64,000 nt of DNA, taken from the NCBI GenBank assembly GCA_035772735.1, contig JASDFA010000002.1, positions 9,734,001-9,798,000 of the forward strand. The letters run 5' to 3'. Both the position numbers and the translations under genes were made by a program. How positions within the stretch are numbered: the first letter of the stretch is position 1; each line of letters begins with the position of its first letter. Source of the DNA: Datura wrightii (taxonomy: Eukaryota; Streptophyta; Magnoliopsida; Solanales; Solanaceae). Under the pieces are notes generated by a model that had not been told where the DNA came from, searched no databases, and was given only the letters and a program-made list of their open reading frames with translations. Below, one piece after another: positions 35,885 to 48,262 of the stretch.

Positions 35885-38800
35885 TGTTCGGCTGTTTGGA
35901 ATAACTACATGCAAGTGCACGTGGTCGAACAAGTAGTAAAGTGGCTCAAGTAAGCCAAGTATCGATCCCACAGGGACTGGACTAATGTATCAATCTAATC
36001 AAGTGTCAATAAACTTTAACTCTAAACTGCAGACCACAGTGTGAAGAAGATTTTGATATTTTGTTTCCTAATTTTATACTAAGCCTAAAACGAACATACA
36101 ATTTGAGTCTGAACTATAAGTATGAGCATGCTGAGGTTAAAATGAACACGTAGAGAAATAAATTATTGATACAATTTGATTAATCTTTCCTCCGGTTGCT
36201 AGTCAAGAATTATTTCCTATGGATTAAAACTCTCGTATTTAACCCAACTTAAGAATCATGAACCTTCCACCTACATCTCTATGATAAAAAGAAATTCATG
36301 TTCTAGCCATACAAAACTGATTCCTTAATTGACTAATACGACTTTCAGGTATATCTCTATCCTGAAGGTAAATCAATTCTCAATTTTCCCAAACTAAGAA
36401 AAGATCATATTCTATCAATTCACGACATTCCAATTTCTTGCTCTCTATAATGAAATCAGACTTTTTAGATATACATTAACATTGGCCACACATTAATACA
36501 GTAAGAACAAGAATCAATAGAACAACCATGGAAGAAAAGATGAAAAACCAATTGATCAATAATTACATTTCAATACAAATGTTCCTAACTGTTATACCCC
36601 GTAGGATTTCCAGCACCTAGACGACCTATTCGCACATTCGTTAAGCGTATTTGAAGGCCATACGTGCTAAAGGAAGGCCCGGGAAAAGATCGGACGAGAA
36701 ACCTGTCGACCATGCGGAAGGAGCCGAGGCAGAGCCCCTCCGCAATGGCAGCGTGTCACGGAGGTGAAGCCTCCGCGTTGGCTCCGTGACACATTGGCCT
36801 TGTCCAGGACCAAGTATATAAAGCTCCACTTCGGTTTTAAGTTAATTATTCTCATAACTTCCAGAGAAAATAGAGAGGAAAAATCAGAGGAAGAAAAGGA
36901 ACGAAGAGGGTAATATAATTTTCGTCCGATTACGCCGCCAAACGCAGTCCAAACCCAAATTAACCTCAGATACCGAGGTATTAGGCAGCAGGGAGCATTC
37001 CTACAGATTTAGTTTCATAAAATACGGCCGAAAAATCGTCGAGCTACCGAGCTAAGGTAAGTAGAATTGCTCCAAACTAGTGTCTATGTGTTCCTAGCTA
37101 TGAAGTGAATATTTCTCCCTTCTGAACCTCTGAAAAATAGCGAGTTTTCGACCGTCTTTCGATAACCCTAAGTTTAGGCTATAAATTATATCGAAAGTGA
37201 CGTTGTTCTTTAAAATAAAGCTATATTTAGTATTAATTGACATATTTATAAATGCAGTTGGGAGAAATAGTTGAAGTGTTGGCCAAGCCTCGTCCGACAG
37301 ACGGATAGTTCGAGGATAAGGTATGTAAAGCTAGTTTCCTCGGCAAGTTAGTAATCTCGGTATAGTACAGTAATTGAAAGGCCAGTAGAATGTTCGGAAG
37401 TCATGTGTTATGTTTATTATGAATATTGGTACGATATAAGAAGCACCATGTTATATCTTGCGCGAAACTTGCTAGCATGGTATAGATTCTAATACAAGTG
37501 TCAGGAACTGCACAGCATGCTCAGTATGTGATGTAATACAGAATGTTAGGATATTATCGTATTCAGTTGAAACTTAGTAAACTAATGTAATATCTGTAAG
37601 GCATTTCAGAAGTAGTATGATAGGTTAAAATGAAGTTTAGAAAGCATGTCAGAAATAGTAAATCATGTTACTACAGAAACTCAGTATACAACATGGTTTT
37701 CAGTAGAAAAACTATACCTTGTTCAGCATTAGACTCAGCACAGTATGGCAGGAGATTATATTTATACATATATACTATTATCAGTCTCAGCATGTATTAA
37801 GTACGTACATATTACTATCACTAGTTCAGCACACAGTATGTACAAATACTTTACTACTATTAGCTTTAGTATGTGGGATATGCAGATAGTATTACTAGTT
37901 GAGACCATTGTATTGTTTTGGGGTTGGATTACCTAGCATCCATGACCTCCCCGGGGTTAATAGCTGTATTGACTCATCCTCCAGAGGACAAGGATGCGTC
38001 GCTATATGGAGTGGCATGCCGTCCCACAGGGGACGAAGATGGGATGCCAGTTTTCCCCATATTGTGCCTTGGTCGGCCCTTATACACCCCTGTCGAGCGG
38101 ATACGCCCGGGTGTTGATTTAGGAGTCCTCCGGACTCAGGTACAGTTATAGTCAGGGGCTCAGCGAGCCCAAGTGCACACCCAGGGGACCGGCAGGATGC
38201 TTATAGTTATTATAGGAGATGGGAGGACCGGGGTAGGGGTATAGATTTCGTATTGGTTGTACCTCCCGGCTTATGGGGGCCGGGTAAGGTTTGTGTGTGC
38301 TATGTTATGTTATGTTATGTTATGCCATGTTACATTAGATACGAGTAAATCGACAGTAGAATGATACATCTCCAGGTATGACTCCTACTCCTTCCAGTAT
38401 AGTTAAGAGTAGGCATAATTTACATTATCAGACAGTTAATCTATTCCTTCCTATTTCAGTTTCATCAGTTGTATTATTGTTTTTAGATATTTCTTTCAGT
38501 TATTGCTTTACATACTCAGTACCAGCGGTACTGACGCCCGGTGGGGCGCTGCATTACTTGCCTGCAGGTACTCATAGACGAGGAGGCGATCCCTTGTGAT
38601 TCCTGTCAGCGATCGAGTATTCAGCTCTTGTCATTCGGAGACTGAATTCCAGAGGTGTATTTCGTTTTCTTTTGTTGTACAGTACGGGTAGGTCGAGGCC
38701 CTGTCCCGATCATTTCTATTGTTATTCCTAGAGGCTTGCAGTCTGTATATATTTCCCTGTGTTCAGTTGAGCCGGTCGTGTAAGGTTGTGCAGTTGTGTA

Positions 38801-39881
38801 GCTGTTAGTAGTTTATTTCTTTTATGTTTGCCGTGTGGGGCCATAGCTTGACAGTAGTGGTGACCTTGCCGGTCACGTAGCTTTCCAATACTCCATTGTT
38901 GAATTACAGATAACTAGACAGCATGGTGGCCTTGTCGGCCCGCATAGGCTCCCCTATATTGAATGTGTTCTGGTTAGCTGATAGTACAGGTACAGGTGGC
39001 TATAGGCCAGTTGGCCGGAGGCTGTGTTTATAGCCGTTATATAGCCGGTTTGCTTCTGGGAATAGAGCCAGGGCCAGCCAAAGCACCATACGTGCTTAGG
39101 CTGGACTATTTAGCAGTCCAGAGCCTAGCAGGCACCAGGTGCCCGTCATACCCTCCAAGGTGGGGTGTGACACTAACCTCAGCAAGAAGTGAATTTAGCC
39201 ACTCATTTGTGGATTAAACATCATCAAATGAGTGTAAATCATACAAATAATTGAAATAAGGAAGAAAGAGATAGAGAAGAACCCTAAGATTTTCGTCCCC
39301 TCAACTGCCTGTAACCCACGTTCTTGCTCAACCAAGTCAGAATTCTTAAAAATAAACCTAAGTGTGCTATTTATACTAGTGGAAATTTTTCCCAGAATAA
39401 CAAGCAACGTGTCGCGGAGTGCATCGCGGAGCACTGCCTGCGTGACATGCCACCAATGCGGACCCTTACTGGAATTCGATCGTCCAGGTATTTAAGCCCA
39501 ATGTGGCACGGCGTGCAACGTGGGGCTAGGCCAACGTGCCACGGCCCCAACGCGCACCTTCACTAGAATTTGGCTCATCTTCAGCATCCGGACAGCATGC
39601 ATCCGCGATGGCAGCGTGACACGGCTCAATCGCGGAGCCCCTTTAATTCATGCTTTCCTTGGCCTTTTCCTTGCTTGCTTCCGAGTCCAATCTGATTTCT
39701 CCCAACATGCATCTTAGCTTCATAAAATTATATTTTTCCTGCAAAACAATGCTAATCATGTTGGTTAGTACAAATTCACATTTGACTACAATTCACATGA
39801 GAATGTACAAACATCGATAGATAAACATGACAAAATCACGCATTTGAGTATCACTTGGGCATATAAATCTGCCCAAGATCA
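35885..39881 (-). repeat. 5' LTR of Athila F, split by solo LTR S
   Basis: Without the 2583-bp insertion and the extra target copy it is about 1409 bp, close to the 1385-bp LTR of copy A and about 95% alike. It begins (minus strand) TGATCTTGGG at 39881 and ends CAGCCGAACA at 35885. TATA-like TATAAATAG at 39368-39376 (minus) has the palindrome 39408-39451 upstream on that strand. Confidence 0.87.
36590..39172 (+). mobile_element. Solo LTR 'S' of the D/E chromovirus family
   Basis: 2583 bp, TGTTATACCCCG to GGGTGTGACA, flanked by identical CTAAC (36585-36589 and 39173-39177). No internal region, so an element inserted here and later recombined out between its LTRs. It has the palindrome 36752-36793, TATATAAAG from 36815 and hairpin CAGTACCAGCGGTACTG at 38517-38533. 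It is clearly more diverged from E than E's LTRs are from each other. Confidence 0.93.
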
Positions 39882-41182
39882 ATGATGATTTGAGAGATCG
39901 GATGTTACGTGAGGCCCATGGTTCCAGATACTCCATATATCCAAGTGCCACCAAGATGTACCGTGACCTACAGGAAGTCTATTGGTGGAATGGCATGAAG
40001 AAGGACATAGCGGCGTTTGTGGCTAAATGTCCAAATTGTCAGCAACTGAAGGTTGAGCATCAGATACCAGGAGGTGTACATCAAGACATCAATATCCCTA
40101 CTTGGAGGTGGGAGGTGATCAATATGGACTTCATCACAGGATTACCTCGCACTCGTCAACAGTATAACTCTATTTGGGTGGTTGTGGATAGGATGACAAA
40201 AGTAGCTCATTTCCTACTGGTAAAAACTACCGATTTAGCAGAGGATTATGCTAATCTGTACATTCGAGGGCTAGTTCAGTTGCATGGGGTGCCCTTGTCC
40301 ATCATATTGGATAGAGTTACTCAGTTTATATCTCAGTTTTGGAGATCATTTCAAAATGGACTTGGTACTCAGGTTAAGCTTAGCACAGCATTTCATTCGC
40401 AAATTAATGGTCAGGCAGAGCAGACTAATCAGAATCTCGAGGATATGTTGAGAGCGTGTATGATTGACTTCAAGGGTAGTTAGGATGATCATGTGTCCCT
40501 CATTGAGTTTGCATATAATAACAACCACCATTCAAACATTCAAATGGCTCCATTTGAGGCTCTCTATGGGCGGAGATGTAGATCGCCTATTGGTTGGTTT
40601 GAAGTCGGTGAAGCTGTGATGATAGGGACAAATTCATTCCATGAGGCCATGGAGAAAGTTCAGCTCATAAGGGAAAGGTTTAAGACAGCTCAAAGTCGCC
40701 AAAAGTCCTATGCGGATGTGAGAAGGAGAGAACTTGTGTTTGAAGTTGATGATTGGGTGTTTCTGAAGGTGTCTCCCATGAAGGGGGTTATGAGGTTCCG
40801 AAAAAAAGAAAAACTCATTCCCTATTATGTTGGCCAATACTAGATTATGAGACGTGTTGGCAAGGTTGCCTATGAGTTGGAGGTAGCCTTAGAGTTAGCT
40901 TCTGTTCATCTCGTTTTCCATGTATCACTCTTAAAGAAGTGTTTGGGTGATCCAGCTCTCGTTGTTCTGGTGGACAGTGTCGTTGTGAAAGACAGTCTTA
41001 GTTATAAAGAGGTTCCGGTGGAAATATTGGATCATCAAGTTCGAAGGCTAAGAAATAAAGAAGTAGCCTCAGTTAAGGTTTTGTGGAGGAATCAACATGT
41101 TGAGGGAGCTATGTGGGAAGCCGAAGTAGTTATGATGGCTAGATACCCACATCTATTCCCTTCTGACTCAGTTTCATCTTAA
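39882..41182 (+). pseudogene. Chromovirus B integrase, right part, with chromodomain-like tail
   Basis: Starts at the Athila LTR end with LRDRMLREAHGSRYS, the residues that should follow the LCVPNDD at 9804. Zinc region H-H-C-C (about 39905-40065), catalytic core with VVDRMTK, LDRVTQF (usual SDRG changed) and QAEQTNQNLEDM, then GPY-like GQY (40830), then the tail LRNKEVASVKVLWRNQ ending at 41182. Two in-frame TAGs: 40481-40483 (TGG expected) and 40841-40843 (CAG in E). Otherwise one frame. Confidence 0.88.
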
Positions 41183-41427
41183 GGTATTAGCTTTTTCCTT
41201 AATACTCTATTCAGTTTCATGTTTAGTTCATGTGCCCTGGTTTTACTCATGTCAAAGTATGTATGTATGGTTTGTGAGTTCAGTTCAATCATGTAGTTCA
41301 AATTGGAGTCATTCATTCCGTCAGCTTTCAAAGTATATGATCAGTAGTTGAGTATGATGATTGCATTTCTTTGTTTTTTGGAATGATTTTCAACATTTGA
41401 GGTTGAATGTTACCAAGGGGGAGATAT
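41183..41427 (+). other. 3' noncoding region and polypurine tract of B
   Basis: About 245 bp without coding potential. AAGGGGGAGATAT at 41415-41427 directly precedes the LTR and is the expected polypurine tract. The phrase 'GAATGTTACC' before it parallels 'GAATGTTCCT' before the E tract. Confidence 0.75.
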
Positions 41428-43649
41428 TGTATACCCCAAAAGCCCTAAAATCAGACCCGGGAGTTGAAACGGAGAAAACAGAATTTTATGCACTAGGCCA
41501 CAAAATGACTGATCCTGTGACCCGTCAGGATGACCACGAGTTGTCAAGTGACTCATGGAGAGGAGTTGGAATTAAGTTGAAATTTCTGGTTTTTGGATCA
41601 CACAGACATGATCATGAGTCATGGTCAGCCCCACGACTAGTTGAGTTAGTCGTGGTCAAGGGTGAGGTGAAGGTAGGAGAAATTGGATAGTGCGCCTAAC
41701 GGGTGGGTTACCACGACTCATTGAGTACACCACGAGTCATGGTGTGCCCCATGGTGATCCACAAGTGAGATTTGGTAGTGAAGACGTCGGATGGTAGGCC
41801 ACGACTTATGGCCAGGGACGACGACTCATCCAGTCCCTCATTGGGACTGGCAGTCTATTTTCCCATACGAGTTTATAAGGGCTTTTCTGTAATTCCTATA
41901 ATCCTAAACTACATCGTTTTAAGGTCAGAATGAAGTGTTTTAAGAAGGGTGAAGTCACTCTAAGCTATTCCTAATTCATGCATGCAGGTTTAGAGATTTT
42001 GGAGAGGTGATCAAGTCTAGTTCTCCAAGTTCTTCATCAATCCTTCATTGGGCAATCAAGGGAGTTGTAGAATATGTCCTTCTTAGGTATGTAGGGTTAT
42101 GAATGGGTGAATTGTTTCACACCTATGCCCAATCTCTCTCTTATTCATGAAATCTACATGTTGATTCTATGTGATTTTAACCCAATGCATGAATTTTCTA
42201 AGTTTCTACCATGGGTATGATCTAAGCATGTTTCTATTATTGAATTATTATTCATGGAAAAGTTTTACAATGTTTTCAACTACAAATTATGTTTTCAAGT
42301 TTTGTAAATTATGATGCCCATCCAAGAAAATTCATGAAAGTTGAGATCTTTGATGTATGTTCAAGTATGACGAGATATTTATGAGAAAAGCATGTATTCA
42401 AGTTACCCATGTTATTGACCATGTTTACAAGTGAATCAAGTATTTTCAAGAATGTTTAAGTATTGGGCAAGCCCATATATTCAAGTATGATTTATGATTT
42501 CACGACTTAGCTTACCACATGGTTTTGGAGTCAAGACTCCCAATTATGTTCAGCTTGGTATGGTTTGAGCCAAGGCTTCTCATGTATGATTTCAGATTTT
42601 ATATGTACATGAATATTCAGCTTCGTCACTAGACAATTGTCATCTTCGTTGCAAAACAATGGAGGGCATGTGCATGTTTTTGAGAGTAGTGTTTAGCACC
42701 GAGTAGGCTAAGGGTCAGTCAACCCTGTACCTCAAAACTACGAGCTAATGTAGGTATGATTAGGTTATTTGGGACATCCTTTGTGAGATTTCCCCTGCCC
42801 CAAGGGGCCTTTAGCTTGATAACGATATCATGGTAGCATCTTTAGCACTGACAAGGCTTTAGACGGCTCTGTCCACTTGTGTGTAATAGTTGGGACCACG
42901 TAAGCTCTATCGTGGTGATGTCAGTTATATGATGAGTCTCCCATTGTTCCTCAAGATTTCAGTTATGCATGTCTATCATTCATGATATATATATGTTTCA
43001 AGCAGGTTTGATCCAATGTTCAGATTTACTTATGATTATCAGATTTTAGCTTTGGGTCATTCGAATAAGTTATGATATTCAGTTATGTTCAGATCATGAT
43101 TTCAGAGAATAGCATACAAGCCTACTCTCAGATTCGTATCTTGATTATGATTTATATTATGCATGTTTTAATGATTTTACTTACTTAAGCAGTTTTACTT
43201 ACCTTACATACTCAGTACATTCCACGTACTGACCGTATATTCTATAATATATCATTCTATGATACATGCTCCAATCTTTAGACTTAAACACGTCATTATC
43301 CAGTTTCCAGAGTTAGCATCCAGCTTCAGTAGTGAGTCCTCATCTCTTGAGGACCATTCCTTACTAGTTACCTTTACATTTTTAGTTTCAGACTTAGAGA
43401 GTTAGTTGGGGTCTTGTCCCATCAACTCATTAGAATTAAAGGCTTTTCAGACATAGATTATATTTAGCTTCAGATTTTTGTTGTATGTTCTGATGTTATA
43501 CTATGTTTAGACTTCCTCTATGTTTATTATATTTTATCTTCCATTTTTATTGATTGAGTTAGATGTATATTCATGCTATGGGTAGACTTGGAGTCTATCA
43601 GGGCTCCTTGTCCCGTGTCTCGATCCGGGCCTATGTTTGGGTCGTGACA
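41428..43649 (+). repeat. 3' LTR of chromovirus B (2222 bp)
   Basis: TGTATACCCCAAAAGCCC to GGGTCGTGACA. The first 500 bp hold many variants of ACGACTCATGG and CACGAGTCATGG. Hairpin CAGTAC...GTACTG at 43213-43231, followed by the hairpin-like GTCCTCATCTCTTGAGGAC near 43344. Followed by ATTCT; the matching copy at B's 5' side is not in the window. Confidence 0.85.
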
Positions 43650-44146
43650 ATTCTTTACTAGCTTTAACCTAGAGAACTAGAGATTAGGAAAAGAGAATGA
43701 CAACAAAGCCTTGATCTTTATGGTCATTATATGACTTGAGCTGACAAATTGATAATTGTTGACGTGAAATCACTCATAAGTCCTAACCTAGTGATTGAGT
43801 GTAGTTGTCCAATAGGGACGAACCAGCCATTTGGATGAACCCTAGTTGTCAATTCTACAAGTAAGCATTGGGATAGATCACAAGTGTAAAATCCGAAGTA
43901 GGTATGAATCTATGGGGAACACTTACCCTATTTATTTGTATAATCTTGATAAACAACAATCAATTCTAAATATTCTAATATAACTGCTTTTACAACCCCC
44001 CCCCCCCCTTTGGAGATAACACACTTAAACGCTTAAATACTAGTGTTATATGTATCTTGACCATATTCCCTGGGATCGACCCTAACCTTTATTGGGTTAT
44101 ATACTTACAACGTTCACATCATTCTTTTACAGGACTATGAGTTGAG
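43650..44146. other. Unassigned LTR-like debris
   Basis: About 500 bp with no coding potential. CCCTGGGATCGACCC near 44070 resembles the end region of Athila/Ogre-type LTRs, so it may be an old LTR fragment in plus orientation. It includes a run of about 14 C near 43997. I can say no more. Confidence 0.35.
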
Positions 44147-46313
44147 TGTTATCAATAAGACCCGAGGACTAAAGCAGAGAAAATAGGAGAATTGGCACCA
44201 GATCAAGGATGAGTCATCTAGTGACTCGTCAAGTGACCTGACAGGTCATTGAGTGACCCGTTAAGTGGTGTAGAGTTGGAGAAAAGGTTATTTTCCATTC
44301 ATGATGAGTGATGCAATGAGTCATCCTATCACCTAATGACTCGTTAGGTGACTCGTTCAGTGTGAGACATGGGTGAAACATTGAGATTTAGAGAGTCTTA
44401 ACAAGGGGGAAGTGATCCGTTATGTTTCTTGACAAATTGCTTAGTGGAGGCGTCAAGAAAAGATCAAAAAGTTGGAAAATCTTAAGTGGAAATGGATCAC
44501 ACTCATGACTCATTGGGTTCCCTAACGAGTTGTTTGGAGGGTCGTTAGGACTGATAGTGACTTTTTCCTGTTGGATCATTAAGGGTATTTTCATAATTTC
44601 TAAGTTCCTAACTCCTAAACTAAGTCATTTTGAGCATAAGAAAAAGAGTTTTAGACAGTTTTATTCATCTTAAGCCGTCATTCTACTCCTAACACTCTCA
44701 TTAGCAGATCAAGCTCTCAAGAGAAGCGAGGATTCCCCGTCTCCATTCTCTTCAATTTCTCTTGGCTATCAAACCCTAGCATGAATCCTTCAAGCCCAGG
44801 TATGTGGGGTTATCAATGAGGGATTGCTTCCACCCTCATGCCTTTTTAATTAAAAACATTATTTTCCCAAATCCCTATGCCCTAATTCGAAATTCTAGGG
44901 TTGGGTTGGATTTTTTCAAAATACCTTCATGATCATCTATAAAATTAGTTTCTCTTTAATCCAATACATAATTCCATGGATTAGGGTTTCATGTTTTTAT
45001 CAAGTCTCTCATGAAATTATGAATTTTATGTTTCAAGCATGGTTAAGAACTTCTAGGGTATATTTTAATTGAGTGAGATCCTATGTTTCTCTTGTGAATT
45101 CGAGTCCCTTAAGTTTTAAATTATGTTTTATGATCACGATGCATGATTTTCACAAGAACCCTTTATTAATTTATGAATTACAAGTTATGGTTATTTTTTC
45201 CTGTATGCATGGCTTTCATGAATATCAATCTAATATTTATGGCGACTCACAGGCCTTGTTCATGACTTGTTCACTTATTTAATGCATGTTTATGTACTTC
45301 ATGATTTCAACTAGCCCATGTCATTCATATATACTTTCATGACTATGATATGAGAACTATATATGTTTCAACAGTAGTATTTAGTACCGAGTAGTCCAGT
45401 TCCAGCGTACCTAGGTCTCAGAATTACGTGCCAACATAACCATGATGAGGTCCTCCACGAGAGTGTCTTCCATACTCAAATGGCCAACCATGAGTGATAT
45501 CGCACCTTTTTCATGGTCCTACCCTTGGCAAGGCATGGAAACCCTCCCGATTAGGGTTTTACAGGTCGGGCATCATGTATGCTCTTGTGGGATATGTTGA
45601 TTATAAGAATCTCCCATTGTTCCGTAATTTCTATATATTATTATTTTCATGTCTTATGATATTAGGACTTATGGCATTTTTTCCCAAAGCATGGTTTACA
45701 AGATTTTACTTATGAAAACATTCATATTCAGCTTTACGTTACAGTCTTTGAAATTTTGAGCTCTCATGTTCAATTTATGATCAACATATTACATTTTATA
45801 TTATCTTACTCTCATGACCTCTTTGTACTATTTTACTAGCATGTTTTACTTACCTTACATGCTCAGTACATTCAAAGTATTGACTGCATACTCTATGCTA
45901 TATCATCTCATGATATAGATTTGGGTGATCCTTCTTAGTCCCACCGTTAGCTCGCCTTGCCCAGACCAGTTCTGCCCCTAGTCTTGGTAAGTCCTCATCA
46001 TCTGAGGACATATATCAGTTTTTATTTTCATGTATTGTCTTAGTTTCAGACATAGCGAGCTAGTTAGGGGTGTTGTCCCATCAGCTCATCTTATGACTAG
46101 AGGCTTTTGGGACAGACATGTAGTAGATGACTCAGCATTGTGAATTTGTTACTCTCACTTATGCTTTATCTGTAGAGAATTTTGCTTATCGACACTTATG
46201 TTTTAAATTCCACTTTAGATCATGCTCTTTAGTTACTATGCATGTGTCATGGGTTAGCTTAGGGCCATTCATGGTTCTAGCTCCTGTGTCCCGGTCCGAG
46301 GTCCTAGCTCGGA
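44147..46313 (+). repeat. Truncated or solo LTR 'G', B-like chromovirus family
   Basis: About 2.17 kb. The start is damaged: TGTTATCAATAAGACCCGAGG appears in place of the usual TGTAATGCCCCG...AGACCCGAGG. The end CCTAGCTCGG lacks the final TCGTGACA. Internal landmarks are shared with B, I, J and HK LTRs: direct words like TGAGTCAT and GTGACTCG at 44210-44360, CAGTACATTCAAAGTATTG near 45863, CCTCATCATCTGAGGAC near 45994. It lies tail-to-tail with the antisense HK LTR. No polypurine tract or primer site adjoins it. Confidence 0.7.
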
Positions 46314-48262
46314 TATCACGACCCGAGCTAGGGCCCAGATTGAGACACGGGACAAGAAACCCCGAGAGGCTCGAAGTTGACCCATGGCATGAACATAACA
46401 TCTAAGCTCAACATAGTAAGGCAGAAGTTCAACATACATAATAACAGAAGTCTGTATAAAAATCAAGCTAGAATAGAATCATACATGACAAGCTGATTTC
46501 TACATAATGTCTGAAAGCCTCTAACGTATCTGATGAGTTGATGGGAAAACATCCCCAACTAACTCAACAAGTCTAAAAATGAAAGAAACATAACAACTAC
46601 AGATATAGAATGTCCTCGAAGGATGAGGACTCGCCAATGCTAGCTAGACAGGCCTGAGAGGGAAGCGGGACTAAAGATGCGGCTGAGACTGATCCCTCGA
46701 ACCAGTATAATGAAACGATACAGAATGGAGTATGTGGTCAGTACTTGGAATGTACCAAGTATGCAAGTTAAGTAAAAAAGACAATTAAAAATACATAAGA
46801 GTTCATAAGAGTAGGAAAACATGATCATAACATAAGCATCATATAAACATAAGGGCTCAAGGTTTCCAAAACATTCATAAATCATTCATAATCATAATCA
46901 TAAGAGAAAGCCTTTTCTAAACATGAATTGAGCCAAGATAACATAACATAACCATGCATAAATAGTGATGAACAATGGGAGATTCTTATACCGACATACC
47001 CCATATGAGCACACATGGAGCCCGACATGTAAATCCCTAGTCGGGAAGGTGTTCGTACCTCTCCAAGGGTAGAACGCATGAAAAGAGGCGTGATATCACT
47101 CATGAAAGGCCCATTTGGGCAAAAAAGGGACAGTCTCAAGGGAGGTCCCATCATGGCTACGTTGGCACGTAGTTTTGAGACTCGGGGTATTATTGGACTC
47201 CGGATCTACTCGGTGTTAAATTCTACTCCCAAAACATATATAGTGCTCATATGATAATAGGAAGGATATACAGGAGATTCATGGGCTAGTTAAATCATAA
47301 TAATCATAACCATGCTTGAAATACGTGAACTAGCCATGAAATAAGGCCCGTGAGTTGGCCATAATAGTAAATTCGTAAATCATGAAATTCATGCATACTT
47401 TTAAAACATGTATATAGTTGATATTTCATAAATCAATGATAAGTTCTAGAGGTAAATCATATCATAAGGCGAAAATCATAATTGGGCTAATTTAGATCAG
47501 GATCATAATGAAATCATAACTTAACTTTTCATAAGAACATACATAATTGGGTATAATTTAATTAAAATTTGAAACTATAATTTAATAATCAAAATAGTTA
47601 TAAGTTCTGGTCATAGATCACAAAACATGATTTAATACATGAAAGGGACTAACCCATCGATAGATCATAGAGAATTTCAAAAGAATTGGAATAAACCTCA
47701 AAGATTATGAAACCTGAATTCTAGAATTTGAAATCTATAAAATTTGAGAAGAGTTTAGGGCATGAGAGTGAAAGGAACTCTCATTCATAGCCTCACATAC
47801 CTGGAGGATCTGATTTCACAACCTCTCTTGATTACACAAGGGGAGGTTTGGGAAGAACCTTGAAGAAGCAAGGCTTGATCACCCTTAAACCTCTAAACTT
47901 ACATGCATGAATTGGAACAGGGTTAGAATGGATTAACCCTTTTTAAAACATACTATTCTGAGCTCAAAACGACATAGTTTAGGCCTTAGGAACATAAAAA
48001 TTACGGAAAAGCCCTTAATAAATTTGCTGGGAAAAACACACTACCAGTCCCAATGAGGGACTGCATGACTCGTGGCTATGACCATGACTCATGGTCAACT
48101 TCCATTACTTACACTGGTCTATGCCCTCTGAGGGTCACCACGAATTATGGTGTGCCCAACGACTCGTGGTGACCAAGTCGTCGTCCATATTGCCCAAATT
48201 TCCAATACTCTAACCACCCCTTAACAACGGATCACTACATGGCTCGTGGTCTTTACAACAAC

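Larger units (their letters stand above)
12540..39881 (-). mobile_element. Athila copy 'F', internally deleted and interrupted twice
   Basis: Minus-strand order: 5' LTR (39881 to 35885, itself split by solo LTR S), primer site, gag (about 35760-34157), chromovirus D insertion (34156-14000), start of pol with protease (13994-13195), then directly the last pol codons and post-pol region to 12540. RT, RNase H and integrase are absent. The extra ORF and 3' LTR are lost at the 12540 joint. Gag and protease differ from copy A by roughly 12-14%, while the LTRs differ by about 5%. The 5' end is bordered by ATGAT at 39882. Confidence 0.82.

Noticed and set aside
43990..44010. Run of about 14 cytosines
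   Set aside because: A simple homopolymer in LTR-like debris, possibly of uncertain length in the assembly; no function implied.
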